A stretch of 25,495 nucleotides of DNA, taken from assembly GCA_012798865.1 (NCBI GenBank), contig JAAZMK010000035.1, positions 1-25,495 of the forward strand, written 5' to 3'. Both the position numbers and the translations under genes were made by a program. The notes under the pieces were generated by a model. The model searched no databases and had not been told where the DNA came from. It worked only from the letters and a program-made list of their open reading frames with translations. The stretch comes from Clostridiaceae bacterium (GTDB lineage: Bacteria; Bacillota; Clostridia; Saccharofermentanales; DTU023). Of this stretch, positions 1-7,209 are shown piece after piece; the first letter of the stretch is position 1, and the number at the start of each line of letters is the position of its first letter.

Positions 1-455
1 ATGGCGAGCTTTTGCTTCTGTCCGCCTGACAAATTGTGTGGCGCTCGATCGCGCAATTCGGTGAGACCGGCTTTCCGTAGCGCCTCATCGACTCGGCTAT
101 TGACTTCATCGATTGATAACTCCAAGTTGCACGGACCGAATGCGATGTCGTCGGCGACCGTTGTACCGATCAACTGATTGTCGGGATTCTGAAAGACCAT
201 GCCGCAGATGCGGCGAATTTCAAAGATATCGAGCGAGTCGGTCGTGTCCATGCCGTCCACGAGGACTGAACCCTCATCGGGGAGCAAGAGTCCGTTGATC
301 AGACGCGCAATCGTCGACTTGCCGGATCCATTGCGTCCGAGAAGTGCAACATGCGAGCCTTTCCTAACATGAAAAGAGAGGTGATCAACGGCGCGAATCG
401 GCAGTTGCCCTTCTTTCGCACCGTATGTAAAACTGACATCCTTGAAACGAATCAT
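1..455 (-). CDS. ecfA1: ECF transporter energy-coupling ATPase, EcfA1/CbiO type (partial, C-terminus outside window)
   Basis: ABC ATPase that powers an energy-coupling-factor vitamin or metal importer, acting at the inner face of the membrane with EcfA2 and EcfT. The visible 151 residues show Walker A GRNGSGKST (residues 40-48), the Q-loop VFQNPDNQ (87-94) and the ABC signature LSGGQKQKL (142-150). The rest, including Walker B, lies beyond position 1. I start at the ATG at 455-453. An ATG five bases upstream (460-458) is followed at once by an in-frame stop, and the GGAGG at 465-469 is well spaced for 455. The position directly after rplQ matches the usual Bacillota order rplQ-ecfA1-ecfA2-ecfT. 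The transported substrate cannot be told from this subunit. Confidence 0.9.
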   Translation of the reverse strand, partial: MIRFKDVSFTYGAKEGQLPIRAVDHLSFHVRKGSHVALLGRNGSGKSTIARLINGLLLPDEGSVLVDGMDTTDSLDIFEIRRICGMVFQNPDNQLIGTTVADDIAFGPCNLELSIDEVNSRVDEALRKAGLTELRDRAPHNLSGGQKQKLA

Positions 456-570
456 TGCATAACACCTCCAACAATCAAATCACTATGCGACTCCTCCGGG
501 GTATTCACGCCGGCAGGTGCCTGACCGTATGGGGAACATTCAGATTCCCCCCTGCCCTAAACTCTCTACC
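456..570 (-). promoter_or_regulatory. Structured untranslated region upstream of ecfA1, possible cis-regulatory RNA
   Basis: The gap between rplQ and ecfA1 contains nested inverted repeats: GGGGAA (531-536) with TTCCCC (545-550), enclosed by GGCAGG (512-517) with CCTGCC (551-556), and an outer short pairing GGTA (500-503) with TACC (567-570). Transcribed leftward this would fold as an extended or branched stem that ends about 35 nt before the ecfA1 ribosome binding site. I do not recognise a known riboswitch class in it. A convincing promoter was not seen, so transcription may read through from rplQ. Confidence 0.35.
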
Positions 571-572
571 GG

Positions 573-608
573 GCAAAGAAAAGACCGAATGCCGAAGGCG
601 TTCGGTCC
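573..608 (-). terminator. Rho-independent terminator after rplQ
   Basis: On the minus strand GACCGAACGCC, loop TTC, GGCATTCGGTC forms an 11-position stem with one mismatch (583-607). It is followed by TTTTCTTT (574-582 read leftward). It lies about 50 bp past the rplQ stop and marks the end, or an attenuation point, of the ribosomal superoperon before ecfA1. Confidence 0.75.
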
Positions 609-656
609 AAACATTTCCCCGGTCAACGCCACGGAAAATGACATGTAAAGCGAATG

Positions 657-1181
657 CTAAACGAGCTCAAGGATTGCCATCGGAGCGGCGTCTCCGCGAC
701 GTGCGCCGAGTTTCGTAATGCGCGTGTATCCGCCGGAACGACCGATGTAACGCGGGGCGACCGTATTGAACAGGTGATTGACCGTATTGACGCGCTTGCC
801 GTCCTCATCGCGTGTCTCAACGAGCACGTTCATGATTTGGCGACGCGCGGCAAGTCTCGAAGGCATGTCGACTTGAACCGTCTTCGTCTTCATCTCGCGT
901 TCGACAACATCATATTTACGATCGTTTTTCGAAGTCGCCGTGCGGAGAATTTTACGTCCTTTGTCGTCGAGTTTCGCTCCTGAAACAAGAACGGTTCTCG
1001 TGGTGAAATTGCTCTGTTCTTTCACGGCGAGCGAGATGATCTTCTCCGCGATACGCGCAGCTTCTTTCGCGCGCGTTTCCGTCGTCGTCACTTTTCCGTG
1101 AACGATCAGAGAAGTGACGAGATTTCTAAGCATCGACTTTCTCGCAGCCGTTTTTTGACTGAGTCTTCTATATCCTGCCAT
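657..1181 (-). CDS. rplQ: 50S ribosomal protein L17 with internal insertion
   Basis: L17 of the large subunit, near the peptide exit tunnel. The N-terminus (YRRLSQKTAARKSMLRNL) and the C-terminus (APRYIGRSGGYTRITKLG, then RRGDAAPMAILELV) are typical of the family. At 174 aa it is about 50-60 residues longer than the common ~115-125 aa form. The extra sequence falls at roughly residues 54-107, just before the conserved SRLAARRQ helix, and is rich in charged residues. It is the last gene of the alpha part, after rpoA, with a clear AAGGAG ribosome binding site 7 nt before the ATG. An insertion here fits my recollection of some clostridial L17 proteins, so it is probably a lineage trait rather than an error. 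Confidence 0.97.
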   Translation of the reverse strand: MAGYRRLSQKTAARKSMLRNLVTSLIVHGKVTTTETRAKEAARIAEKIISLAVKEQSNFTTRTVLVSGAKLDDKGRKILRTATSKNDRKYDVVEREMKTKTVQVDMPSRLAARRQIMNVLVETRDEDGKRVNTVNHLFNTVAPRYIGRSGGYTRITKLGARRGDAAPMAILELV

Positions 1182-1201
1182 GAGATGATACTCCTTTTGT
1201 C

Positions 1202-2155
1202 CTAATCTTCCGGATCTGCCAACTTCAGATCCAATGCACCGAGCTTCTCAACGAGCTCCGCCAGTGACGTCGTTCCGAGGTTTCTGACTTTCATCAGATC
1301 ATCATATGACTTTGCGACGAGATCGGCGACCGTGTGGATGTCGGCGCGCTTCAGCGAGTTGAAGATACGCGTCGAGAATTTCAGTTCTTCGATCGGCGCA
1401 TCGTAGATGCTCTTCTCCTTCTCGTCAATATGAAACGTTTCAGGCTCCGACACCGATTTGTCGTGTGTCATTGACAAGAAAAGATTGAGATGTCCGATTA
1501 AAATCTCGGATGCCTTCGCCAATGCATCTTCCGCCGTAATCGTTCCGTCCGTCCATACCTCGAGTGTCAGCTTGTCATAGTCCGTCACCTGCCCGACACG
1601 CGTATCTTCAACGTGATAGTTAACCTTTCGAATCGGCGTGAAGATACTGTCAATCGGAATAACGCCGATCGGCGCATTGATTTCCTTGTTCTGTTCTGCA
1701 CTCTTATATCCGATACCGGAGTTAAACGTCAGACCCATGAACAGAGGTCCTTCGCCGTTCATGTGCGCAATGACGAGGTCGGGGTTGATAATTTCGAGCT
1801 CGTCGCTCTGAATAAACTCACCGGCACGCACGGGACCGGAATAACTGGCTTCTTTGTTGATGAAGACCGTCTTTGGACCCGGTACGCTCAATCTCGCGCG
1901 TATCTGCTTAATATTCAGCAAAATCTCCGTCACATCCTCAATGACACCGGGAATGGTCGAGTACTCCTGATAAACACCTTCAATGCGGATCGATGTCACG
2001 GCGCAACCCGGCAGGGACGAAAGCAGCACACGGCGAAGCGCATTGCCTAACGTAATGCCGTAGCCGCGCTCGAGCGGTTCAGCGACGAACAGTCCGTACG
2101 TTTCATCTTCCGAGTGGAACATGTATTCAATTTGTGTGTTTTTGACTTCAATCAT
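1202..2155 (-). CDS. rpoA: DNA-directed RNA polymerase subunit alpha
   Basis: Alpha subunit that dimerises to nucleate RNA polymerase assembly and contacts activators and UP elements. The N-terminal domain holds the dimer motif ERGYGITLGNALRRVLLSS near residues 29-47. The C-terminal domain begins about residue 245 and shows the DNA-contact helices in FSTRIFNSLKRADIHTVADL and VRNLGTTSLAEL. I place the start at the ATG at 2155-2153 (317 aa). The alternative ATG four codons upstream (2167-2165) overlaps the GGAGG that serves as the ribosome binding site for 2155. The order rpsD-rpoA-rplQ is standard. Length is normal for the family. Confidence 0.98.
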   Translation of the reverse strand: MIEVKNTQIEYMFHSEDETYGLFVAEPLERGYGITLGNALRRVLLSSLPGCAVTSIRIEGVYQEYSTIPGVIEDVTEILLNIKQIRARLSVPGPKTVFINKEASYSGPVRAGEFIQSDELEIINPDLVIAHMNGEGPLFMGLTFNSGIGYKSAEQNKEINAPIGVIPIDSIFTPIRKVNYHVEDTRVGQVTDYDKLTLEVWTDGTITAEDALAKASEILIGHLNLFLSMTHDKSVSEPETFHIDEKEKSIYDAPIEELKFSTRIFNSLKRADIHTVADLVAKSYDDLMKVRNLGTTSLAELVEKLGALDLKLADPED

Positions 2156-2195
2156 GTGAGCCTCCATGGTCGTGCTGCACCACTAAACATTCGAA

Positions 2196-2777
2196 TTACT
2201 TCGAGTAGAACTCGACAATCAACGTCTCTTCGACGGGAACGTCAATCTCTTCACGCTCTGGAGCTCTGAGAATTGTTCCCTTGAGAGCGGTAGCGTCAAA
2301 CGTCATCCAGTTCGGAACGATCGTGTTCGGTAAATCTTCAAATACTTTCACGCTGCGCGAATTCTCGCGAACGGCAACTTCATCACCGGGTGAAACCGTC
2401 ATCGACGGAATGCTCGCGCGGCGACCATTCAGGTTGAAGTGTCCGTGATTGATCAGCTGACGAGCCTGCGCACGCGTCGACGTGAATCCCATGCGATAGA
2501 CAACATTGTCGAGCCTCAGCTCCAAGAGTTTCAGCAAATTCTCACCGCTCTTGCCGGGCATTTTCGTCGCGCGATCATACGTGTTGCGGAATTGCTTTTC
2601 CAGCACGCCATATATAAATTTGACCGACTGTTTCGCTTTAAGTTGACGACCGTACTCGCCTTCTTTTCTACGCGACTGCTTCGGATTTCTTCTCGATTTT
2701 TTATTAATACCCAACATCTGAGGTGCGATTTCGAGTGAACGAGCACGCTTCAGGATGGGTGATCGATCTTTTGCCAT
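2196..2777 (-). CDS. rpsD: 30S ribosomal protein S4 (zinc-free form)
   Basis: Primary 16S rRNA-binding protein that starts small-subunit assembly. It often acts as a translational repressor of its own operon. The S4 RNA-binding domain is seen at about residues 85-150 (LELRLDNVVYRMGFTSTRAQ and the following NGRRASIPSMTVSPGDEVAV). The N-terminal domain has no cysteine cluster, so this is the C-minus form. At 193 aa it is slightly short for the family (about 200-209). An AGAGGAGACAGG ribosome binding site precedes the ATG. It sits between rpsK and rpoA as in most Bacillota that keep rpsD in the alpha operon. In Bacillus subtilis rpsD is elsewhere. Confidence 0.97.
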   Translation of the reverse strand: MAKDRSPILKRARSLEIAPQMLGINKKSRRNPKQSRRKEGEYGRQLKAKQSVKFIYGVLEKQFRNTYDRATKMPGKSGENLLKLLELRLDNVVYRMGFTSTRAQARQLINHGHFNLNGRRASIPSMTVSPGDEVAVRENSRSVKVFEDLPNTIVPNWMTFDATALKGTILRAPEREEIDVPVEETLIVEFYSK

Positions 2778-2792
2778 ACTTCCTGTCTCCTC

Positions 2793-3194
2793 TTAAACTC
2801 TTCTGCGTTTGGGCGGGCGACACCCGTTGTGCGGGATGGGTGTCACATCTTTGATCAAGACAATATCCAAGCCGCCCGTCGCAAGCGCGCGTATCGCCGA
2901 CTCACGACCCGATCCAGGTCCGCGCACGTAGACTTCAACAGTCTTCATGCCGTGCTCAACGGTCTTGCGGGCTGCAGTCTCCGCCGCCAACTGAGCCGCG
3001 AACGGAGTTCCTTTACGCGAACCTTTCATGCCTTGTGCCCCGGAACTCGACCAGGAAATCACATTACCGGCAGGATCGGTGATTGTAATAATCGTGTTAT
3101 TAAAGGACGAACGAATATGCGCATGTCCGCGCTCGACATTCTTCCGGTCACGCCTTCTCGTTCTTGCTACTGGACGTCCACCTTTTTTAGCCAC
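2793..3194 (-). CDS. rpsK: 30S ribosomal protein S11
   Basis: Platform protein of the small subunit. The family core HAHIRSSFNNTIITITDPAG (about residues 24-43), the GSRKGTPFAAQLAAE block and the invariant tail TPIPHNGCRPPKRRRV are all present. The start codon is GTG at 3194-3192, supported by AAGGAGGACGAACC directly upstream. No ATG is better placed. At 133 aa it is normal. It lies 12 bp after rpsM and 15 bp before rpsD. Confidence 0.98.
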   Translation of the reverse strand: MAKKGGRPVARTRRRDRKNVERGHAHIRSSFNNTIITITDPAGNVISWSSSGAQGMKGSRKGTPFAAQLAAETAARKTVEHGMKTVEVYVRGPGSGRESAIRALATGGLDIVLIKDVTPIPHNGCRPPKRRRV

Positions 3195-3206
3195 GGTTCG
3201 TCCTCC

Positions 3207-3575
3207 TTATCTCTTTTTCTTCGCCATCGTGCGTCTCGGACCTTTGCGCGTTCTCGCGTTCGTACGCGTGCGCTGTCCTCTCACCGGCAAGCCGGTGCGA
3301 TGACGGCGACCGCGATAGCAGCCAATTTCCGACAGGCGCTTGATGTTCATTGCGCGCTCACGGCGCAAGTCGCCTTCAACGACGTAATGGTGTTCCATGA
3401 CCTCGCGGATGCGCGTGATCTCGTCATCCGTCAAATCGCGGACGCGAGTATCCGGGCTGACATCAGCCGCCGCAAGGATTTCATTTGATCGTGAGCGACC
3501 GATACCGTAAATGGCTGTCAGGCCGATCTCAACGCGTTTATCATTGGGCAAATCTACCCCGGCAATACGTGCCAT
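3207..3575 (-). CDS. rpsM: 30S ribosomal protein S13
   Basis: Head protein of the small subunit that contacts 5S rRNA and the P-site tRNA through its basic tail. MARIAGVDLPNDKR at the start, IYGIGRSRSNEILAAA in the helix-two-turn-helix region and the tail GLPVRGQRTRTNARTRKGPR are diagnostic. Length (122 aa) is normal. A GGAGGTAGCG ribosome binding site precedes the ATG. The ~110-bp gap to rpmJ upstream is unusually long for this operon and contains two small palindromes (see separate entry). Confidence 0.98.
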   Translation of the reverse strand: MARIAGVDLPNDKRVEIGLTAIYGIGRSRSNEILAAADVSPDTRVRDLTDDEITRIREVMEHHYVVEGDLRRERAMNIKRLSEIGCYRGRRHRTGLPVRGQRTRTNARTRKGPRRTMAKKKR

Positions 3576-3601
3576 TCGCTACCTCCAATTATGCTCGTAT
3601 G

Positions 3602-3640
3602 GCTTATCATAAGCGACGCTTGGACTTTGACGATCCGTCA
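3602..3640 (-). promoter_or_regulatory. Two small palindromes in the rpmJ-rpsM gap
   Basis: GCTTATCATAAGC (3602-3614) and TGACGATCCGTCA (3628-3640) are each perfect short hairpins with 3-nt loops. They lie in the untranslated stretch just before rpsM. In Escherichia coli, S4 represses the alpha operon by binding ahead of rpsM, so a regulatory role is possible. The hairpins are short and may be chance. Confidence 0.25.
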
Positions 3641-3685
3641 CAAACCCTATGTCGCACATTTTTGCACTGCGAGACGACCGGATTT

Positions 3686-3799
3686 TTATCCTTGTCTCTG
3701 CTTATGTTTCGGGTCACTGCAGATTACCATGACACGCCCGCGGCGCTTGATCACACGGCATTTTTCGCAGATAGGTTTGACCGAAGGTCTAACTTTCAT
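3686..3799 (-). CDS. rpmJ: 50S ribosomal protein L36, zinc-binding form
   Basis: A 37-residue protein in the standard position between infA and rpsM. The translation begins MKVRPSVKPICEKCRVIKRR and ends CSDPKHKQRQG. The zinc ligands C11, C14, C27 and H32 are all present, so this is the C-plus form used under zinc-replete conditions. It exactly matches the usual family length. A GGAGAAGAACC ribosome binding site precedes the ATG. It is the first gene after the internal promoter at 3845-3873. Confidence 0.97.
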   Translation of the reverse strand: MKVRPSVKPICEKCRVIKRRGRVMVICSDPKHKQRQG

Positions 3800-3844
3800 G
3801 GTTCTTCTCCTTGTTACTCTCTGTATCTACACACACAGCGAATA

Positions 3845-3873
3845 ATTGTAACGCGAGACGCCGTAAAATGCAA
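3845..3873 (-). promoter_or_regulatory. Internal sigma-A type promoter between infA and rpmJ
   Basis: On the minus strand TTGCAT (3868-3873) and TACAAT (3845-3850) are separated by exactly 17 bp. This gives a 5/6 match at -10 and the same -35 hexamer as the main S10 promoter. It begins right after the infA stop, in a 79-bp gap that is long for this operon. It would add transcription of rpmJ-rpsM-rpsK-rpsD-rpoA-rplQ. Confidence 0.6.
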
Positions 3874-3878
3874 GCTCT

Positions 3879-4097
3879 TTACTTAGAGCGCCAAGTGATA
3901 CGCCCTCTCGTCAGGTCATACGGCGACAATTCCACGGTGACGTTGTCACCGGTAAGAATCTTGATGTAATTCTGTCGCAACTTGCCCGAGATATGAGCAA
4001 TCACTTCGAACCCGTTCTCCAGCCTTACGCGAAAAACGGCATTCGGCATGGCATCGACGACGACTCCCTTTACTTCAATTTTGTCCTCTTTCGGCAT
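3879..4097 (-). CDS. infA: Translation initiation factor IF-1
   Basis: Binds the ribosomal A site during initiation and aids IF-2 and IF-3. It is 72 aa, the standard length, beginning MPKEDKIEVKGVVVDAMPNA and ending in RGRITWRSK. The S1/OB-fold signatures FRVRLENGFEVIAHISGK and RQNYIKILTGDNVTVELSPYD fill the protein. The start at 4097 is fixed by GGAGGAG six nt upstream and by family length, although the frame stays open further upstream. It follows the KOW gene by 19 bp. Confidence 0.97.
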   Translation of the reverse strand: MPKEDKIEVKGVVVDAMPNAVFRVRLENGFEVIAHISGKLRQNYIKILTGDNVTVELSPYDLTRGRITWRSK

Positions 4098-4116
4098 CTG
4101 CTCCTCCGATGATTTT

Positions 4117-4455
4117 CTAATCCTGTGTACCGGTTGCGCACGTCTCTTCCCACGCACGAATCACATGACGGATGAATGTATCTCGCTCCCTTTCGCACGT
4201 CTCCCGTCGGAGAGCCTCCGCCAGTTCCTGCGAAGAGATTGCCGTTCCAACTGCCTGAACGTGCTTGACGTTCTTCCGCTTCGCATTGATGAGCGTTCTC
4301 TTCTTACCGTCCGATAGGAGAAGGTAGTTTTCCTTCTCGGCTTCAATGACAACGTACAGACGTCCTCTATCATGACCCGATCGCGACATTACGATCATTC
4401 CGGGTACAAACTTCGCCGGCAGCTGACACGCCTCCATTCTGTCACATTCGCCCAT
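4117..4455 (-). CDS. KOW-domain RNA-binding protein (L14e/L6e/L27e-like)
   Basis: Small basic protein of unassigned function that is commonly found between map and infA in Bacillota. A KOW-type fold is suggested by FVPGMIVMSRSGHDRGRLYV (about residues 16-35), followed by YLLLSDGKKRTLINAKRKNV, which resembles the COG2163 group of bacterial relatives of archaeal/eukaryotic L14e. The C-terminal half (residues 76-112) is helical and highly charged. The ribosome binding site is weak and the start is uncertain: ATG codons lie at 4455 and 4437. Because it is encoded within the superoperon, a ribosome-linked RNA-binding role is a reasonable inference, not shown here. Confidence 0.75.
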   Translation of the reverse strand: MGECDRMEACQLPAKFVPGMIVMSRSGHDRGRLYVVIEAEKENYLLLSDGKKRTLINAKRKNVKHVQAVGTAISSQELAEALRRETCERERDTFIRHVIRAWEETCATGTQD

Positions 4456-4468
4456 CGTTCGTCCGTTT

Positions 4469-5236
4469 TCAAGAGTGCATCGTCAGAACGATAGGACCAT
4501 CATCCGCGATGGCGAACGTGTTTTCATAATGTGCCGCCGGTTGTCCGTCCACTGTCACGAACGTCCAGTCATTCGACGTCAGCACCACGTTATGGGAGCC
4601 GAGCGTCACCATTGGTTCCAGTGCCAGTGTCATGCCGGATTGCAACCTCAGTCCGCGCCCTCTTCTGCCGTAGTTCGGCAAATTCGGCGACTCATGGAGT
4701 TCTCTGCCGACACCGTGACCCGTCAGCACGCGAATGATTCCGAATCCGTGCGACTCACAGTGCTCTTGGACTGCGGACGAGATATCGCCGATCCTGTTGC
4801 CCGGTTTCGCCTGCTCGAGACCCTTCCAAAATGCCTCTTCCGTCACTTCGACAAGCTCTCTTACGCGTGGCGGCACGTCACCGATCATGTACGTTCTTGC
4901 AGCGTCGGAGTGAAATCCCGCGAGATAGGCTCCGACGTCGACTGAGACGATCATGCCGTCCTCAAGGATGCGGTCATCGCTCGGTATCCCGTGAACGACT
5001 TCATCGTCGATGGAGATACACGTCGCCGCCGGGAACGGTACGACCTCCGGACCACCATACCCGAGAAAGGACGGTGTCGCCCCGGCATCGACAATCACCT
5101 GGTGTGCGATTCGATCGATTTCTCCGGTCGATGTCCCCTGTTTCATCAAGGGAGCGATCGCTTCGAAAACTGAAGCGACAACAGCGCCCGGCTTTTTCAT
5201 CGCAAGAATCTCTTCATCGGACTTAATCCGAATCAT
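4469..5236 (-). CDS. map: Methionine aminopeptidase, type I
   Basis: Removes the N-terminal methionine from new proteins in the cytosol. All metal and catalytic residues of the pita-bread fold can be placed: H82 (DEVVHGIP), D100 (VSVDVGA), D111 (FHSDAART), H174 (LTGHGVGR), H181, E207 (LALEPMV) and E238 (HYENT). At 255 aa with no N-terminal zinc-finger extension it is a type Ia enzyme. The start ATG overlaps the adk stop by four bases (ATGA), with AAGGGGGAAGC as ribosome binding site, which suggests translational coupling to adk. Confidence 0.97.
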   Translation of the reverse strand: MIRIKSDEEILAMKKPGAVVASVFEAIAPLMKQGTSTGEIDRIAHQVIVDAGATPSFLGYGGPEVVPFPAATCISIDDEVVHGIPSDDRILEDGMIVSVDVGAYLAGFHSDAARTYMIGDVPPRVRELVEVTEEAFWKGLEQAKPGNRIGDISSAVQEHCESHGFGIIRVLTGHGVGRELHESPNLPNYGRRGRGLRLQSGMTLALEPMVTLGSHNVVLTSNDWTFVTVDGQPAAHYENTFAIADDGPIVLTMHS

Positions 5237-5916
5237 GCTTCCCCCTTTACTCCATCTATCATAGAAAAAAGTCGGCTGCGCATCTCCTCGTTCGGTGGTC
5301 TGTCATTTATGAACGCGACGAGCAGATCGCGTTCTTTGTAATAATCGATCAGAGGCGCCGTACTCGCATGATATGCTTCCAGGCGCTTTCTGAGCGTTTC
5401 TTCCGTATCATCGCTTCGCTGGACGACATCTCCGCCGCAATAGTCACACGTTCCTTCAACGGCAGGCATCATGTTCATCGTGTTGTACGGCTGACCGCAC
5501 TTGATGCACACGAGGCGCGAAAGCGTCCGCTCGATGAGACCACTCTCGTCGACGATAAGGTTGATCACCATGTCGATCGTCTGACCGCACTTCTCCAAAA
5601 ATTCAGTCAACGCTTCCGCTTGCGGAATCGTCCGCGGGAATCCATCTAGGACGAAACCGTTGGCTGCGCGCTCATCCGAGAGCGCTTTTTCTACGAGCAG
5701 AATCGTCAGTTCATCGGGTACAAGAGCACCATGGTCCATGAACGACTTGACTTTCCGACCGAGCGGCGTCTCTGCGGCGAGTTCCGCACGGAACAAATCG
5801 CCTGTCGCGATATGGGGCAAACCTTTTCCATCGGAGATGATCTTCGACCAGGTCCCCTTGCCGCTGCCCGGCGCACCTAAAAGTATCAGTCGCTTGCCCA
5901 TGGTTTGTTCCATCAT
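5233..5916 (-). CDS. adk: Adenylate kinase, long zinc-lid form
   Basis: Interconverts ATP+AMP and two ADP. The P-loop GAPGSGKGTW is at residues 14-23 of this call, the AMP-binding GDLFR follows, and DGFPRT is near residue 91. The LID carries four cysteines (C137, C140, C157, C160) that should bind zinc, as in Bacillus. The residue after GKGT is tryptophan, where most adenylate kinases have glutamine. Three starts are possible: TTG at 5919, ATG at 5916 (overlaps the secY stop as TGATG) and ATG at 5901, which gives the most family-like N-terminus (MGKRLILLG). No strong ribosome binding site decides between them. Confidence 0.95.
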   Translation of the reverse strand: MMEQTMGKRLILLGAPGSGKGTWSKIISDGKGLPHIATGDLFRAELAAETPLGRKVKSFMDHGALVPDELTILLVEKALSDERAANGFVLDGFPRTIPQAEALTEFLEKCGQTIDMVINLIVDESGLIERTLSRLVCIKCGQPYNTMNMMPAVEGTCDYCGGDVVQRSDDTEETLRKRLEAYHASTAPLIDYYKERDLLVAFINDRPPNEEMRSRLFSMIDGVKGEA

Positions 5917-7208
5917 CAATCAAGGAAGCCCTTGTAGTGGCGCATGAGCATCTGCGCTTCGAGCTGGTTCACGATATCCATCGCGACGCCGACTAGAATC
6001 AGAACGGCCGTTCCGCCGAACCAGATACCGTGCGCGCCCGTAAGCATGCCGAGCACCGAGGGCATCAGGACGAGTATGGCGAGAAACACCGACTCAAACC
6101 AGTTGAGACGGCGCGCCGTCTTGCCGACAAATTCAGCCGTAGGACGCCCCGGACGAATGCCGAGAATATAGCCGCCGTTCTTCTGCAAGTTATTGGCGAT
6201 GTCGATGGGATTAAAGCTGATCGTCGCGTAGAAGAAAGTAAAAGCGATGATCATAATCGTGTAGACGACGTAGTAGAGAGGGTTCTGGTTGAAGTTCATC
6301 AACCACATCGCGAACTTCCCGGTACTCCCCGTGAAAGAAGCAATCGTCGACGGAACCATCAGGACAGACATCGCGAAGATGACAGGCAGAACACCGGATT
6401 GGTTCACCTTGATCGGCAGATACGTGCTCTGACCGCCGTACATCTTGCGTCCGACAACACGCTTCGTATATTGCACGGGAATTCTTCTCTCCGCGCTCTG
6501 CACAAAAACGACGACCGTGATGATCGCAATGAAAACGAATGCGACAAGCAAAACGAGTCCTAGTGCCAAAAAGATGTTTTTCGTCACGGTCAAATTCTGG
6601 AAATATAGGAACAGCGTCTTGGCTCCACTCGGCAAACGGCTCGCGATACCGATGAAAATGATAAGCGAAATACCGTTCCCGACACCGCGCGCATCGATCT
6701 GTTCACCGAGCCAGACAACGAACGACGCGCCGGCGGCGAAACTCAGGATGACGATCGTAAGGCTCAACCACTCGGGAATGCCAGGTGTCGTCGCGCCGCG
6801 CGTCATCAGCGCGTAAGATATCGCCATAACAAGCGATAAAACAAGCGTGACGGCACGTGTGATCTTCTGGATCTTTTTCTGACCGACTTCGCCTTCCTTT
6901 GACAAGCGTTCAAGCGCAGGGATGGCAAAAGTCAAAAGCTGCATGATAATCGACGCGTTGATGTACGGCGAAATGCCGAGCGCCAACACGGAGACTGACT
7001 TAAATGCGCCACCGGAAATGATGTCGAGAAACTGACCGAGCTGCCCGAAACGTTCGATGAGTGAGGCAAATGCCGCGCTGTCGATCATAGGCGTCGGAAT
7101 CGCCGTCCCGAGACGGTATATGAGAATCGCGACAAGCGTAAACTGGAGTTTCTTCCTTAAATCGGGAATTCTCCAGGCGTTTACCAACGTTTGAAGCATG
7201 CTGCCCAT
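5916..7208 (-). CDS. secY: Preprotein translocase subunit SecY
   Basis: Channel-forming subunit of the Sec translocon in the inner membrane. At 430 aa it has about ten hydrophobic segments. The N-terminal cytosolic helix and first membrane segment are followed by the plug region (GQFLDIISGGAFKSVSVLAL, then GISPYINASIIMQLL). Other family hallmarks are GVGNGISLIIF, RRIPVQYTKRVVGRKMYGG and the conserved cytosolic-loop arginine in GIRPGRPTAEF. The start at 7208 is supported by GAGGT inside the end of rplO. Position between rplO and adk is standard for the spc operon. Confidence 0.98.
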   Translation of the reverse strand: MGSMLQTLVNAWRIPDLRKKLQFTLVAILIYRLGTAIPTPMIDSAAFASLIERFGQLGQFLDIISGGAFKSVSVLALGISPYINASIIMQLLTFAIPALERLSKEGEVGQKKIQKITRAVTLVLSLVMAISYALMTRGATTPGIPEWLSLTIVILSFAAGASFVVWLGEQIDARGVGNGISLIIFIGIASRLPSGAKTLFLYFQNLTVTKNIFLALGLVLLVAFVFIAIITVVVFVQSAERRIPVQYTKRVVGRKMYGGQSTYLPIKVNQSGVLPVIFAMSVLMVPSTIASFTGSTGKFAMWLMNFNQNPLYYVVYTIMIIAFTFFYATISFNPIDIANNLQKNGGYILGIRPGRPTAEFVGKTARRLNWFESVFLAILVLMPSVLGMLTGAHGIWFGGTAVLILVGVAMDIVNQLEAQMLMRHYKGFLD

Positions 7209-7209
7209 G

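Noticed and set aside
2156..2167. Earlier ATG for rpoA
   Set aside because: It overlaps the GGAGG that serves the ATG at 2155.
4098..4157. Upstream in-frame extension of infA by 20 codons
   Set aside because: The family length of 72 aa and the ribosome binding site set the start at 4097; the extension overlaps the end of the KOW gene.
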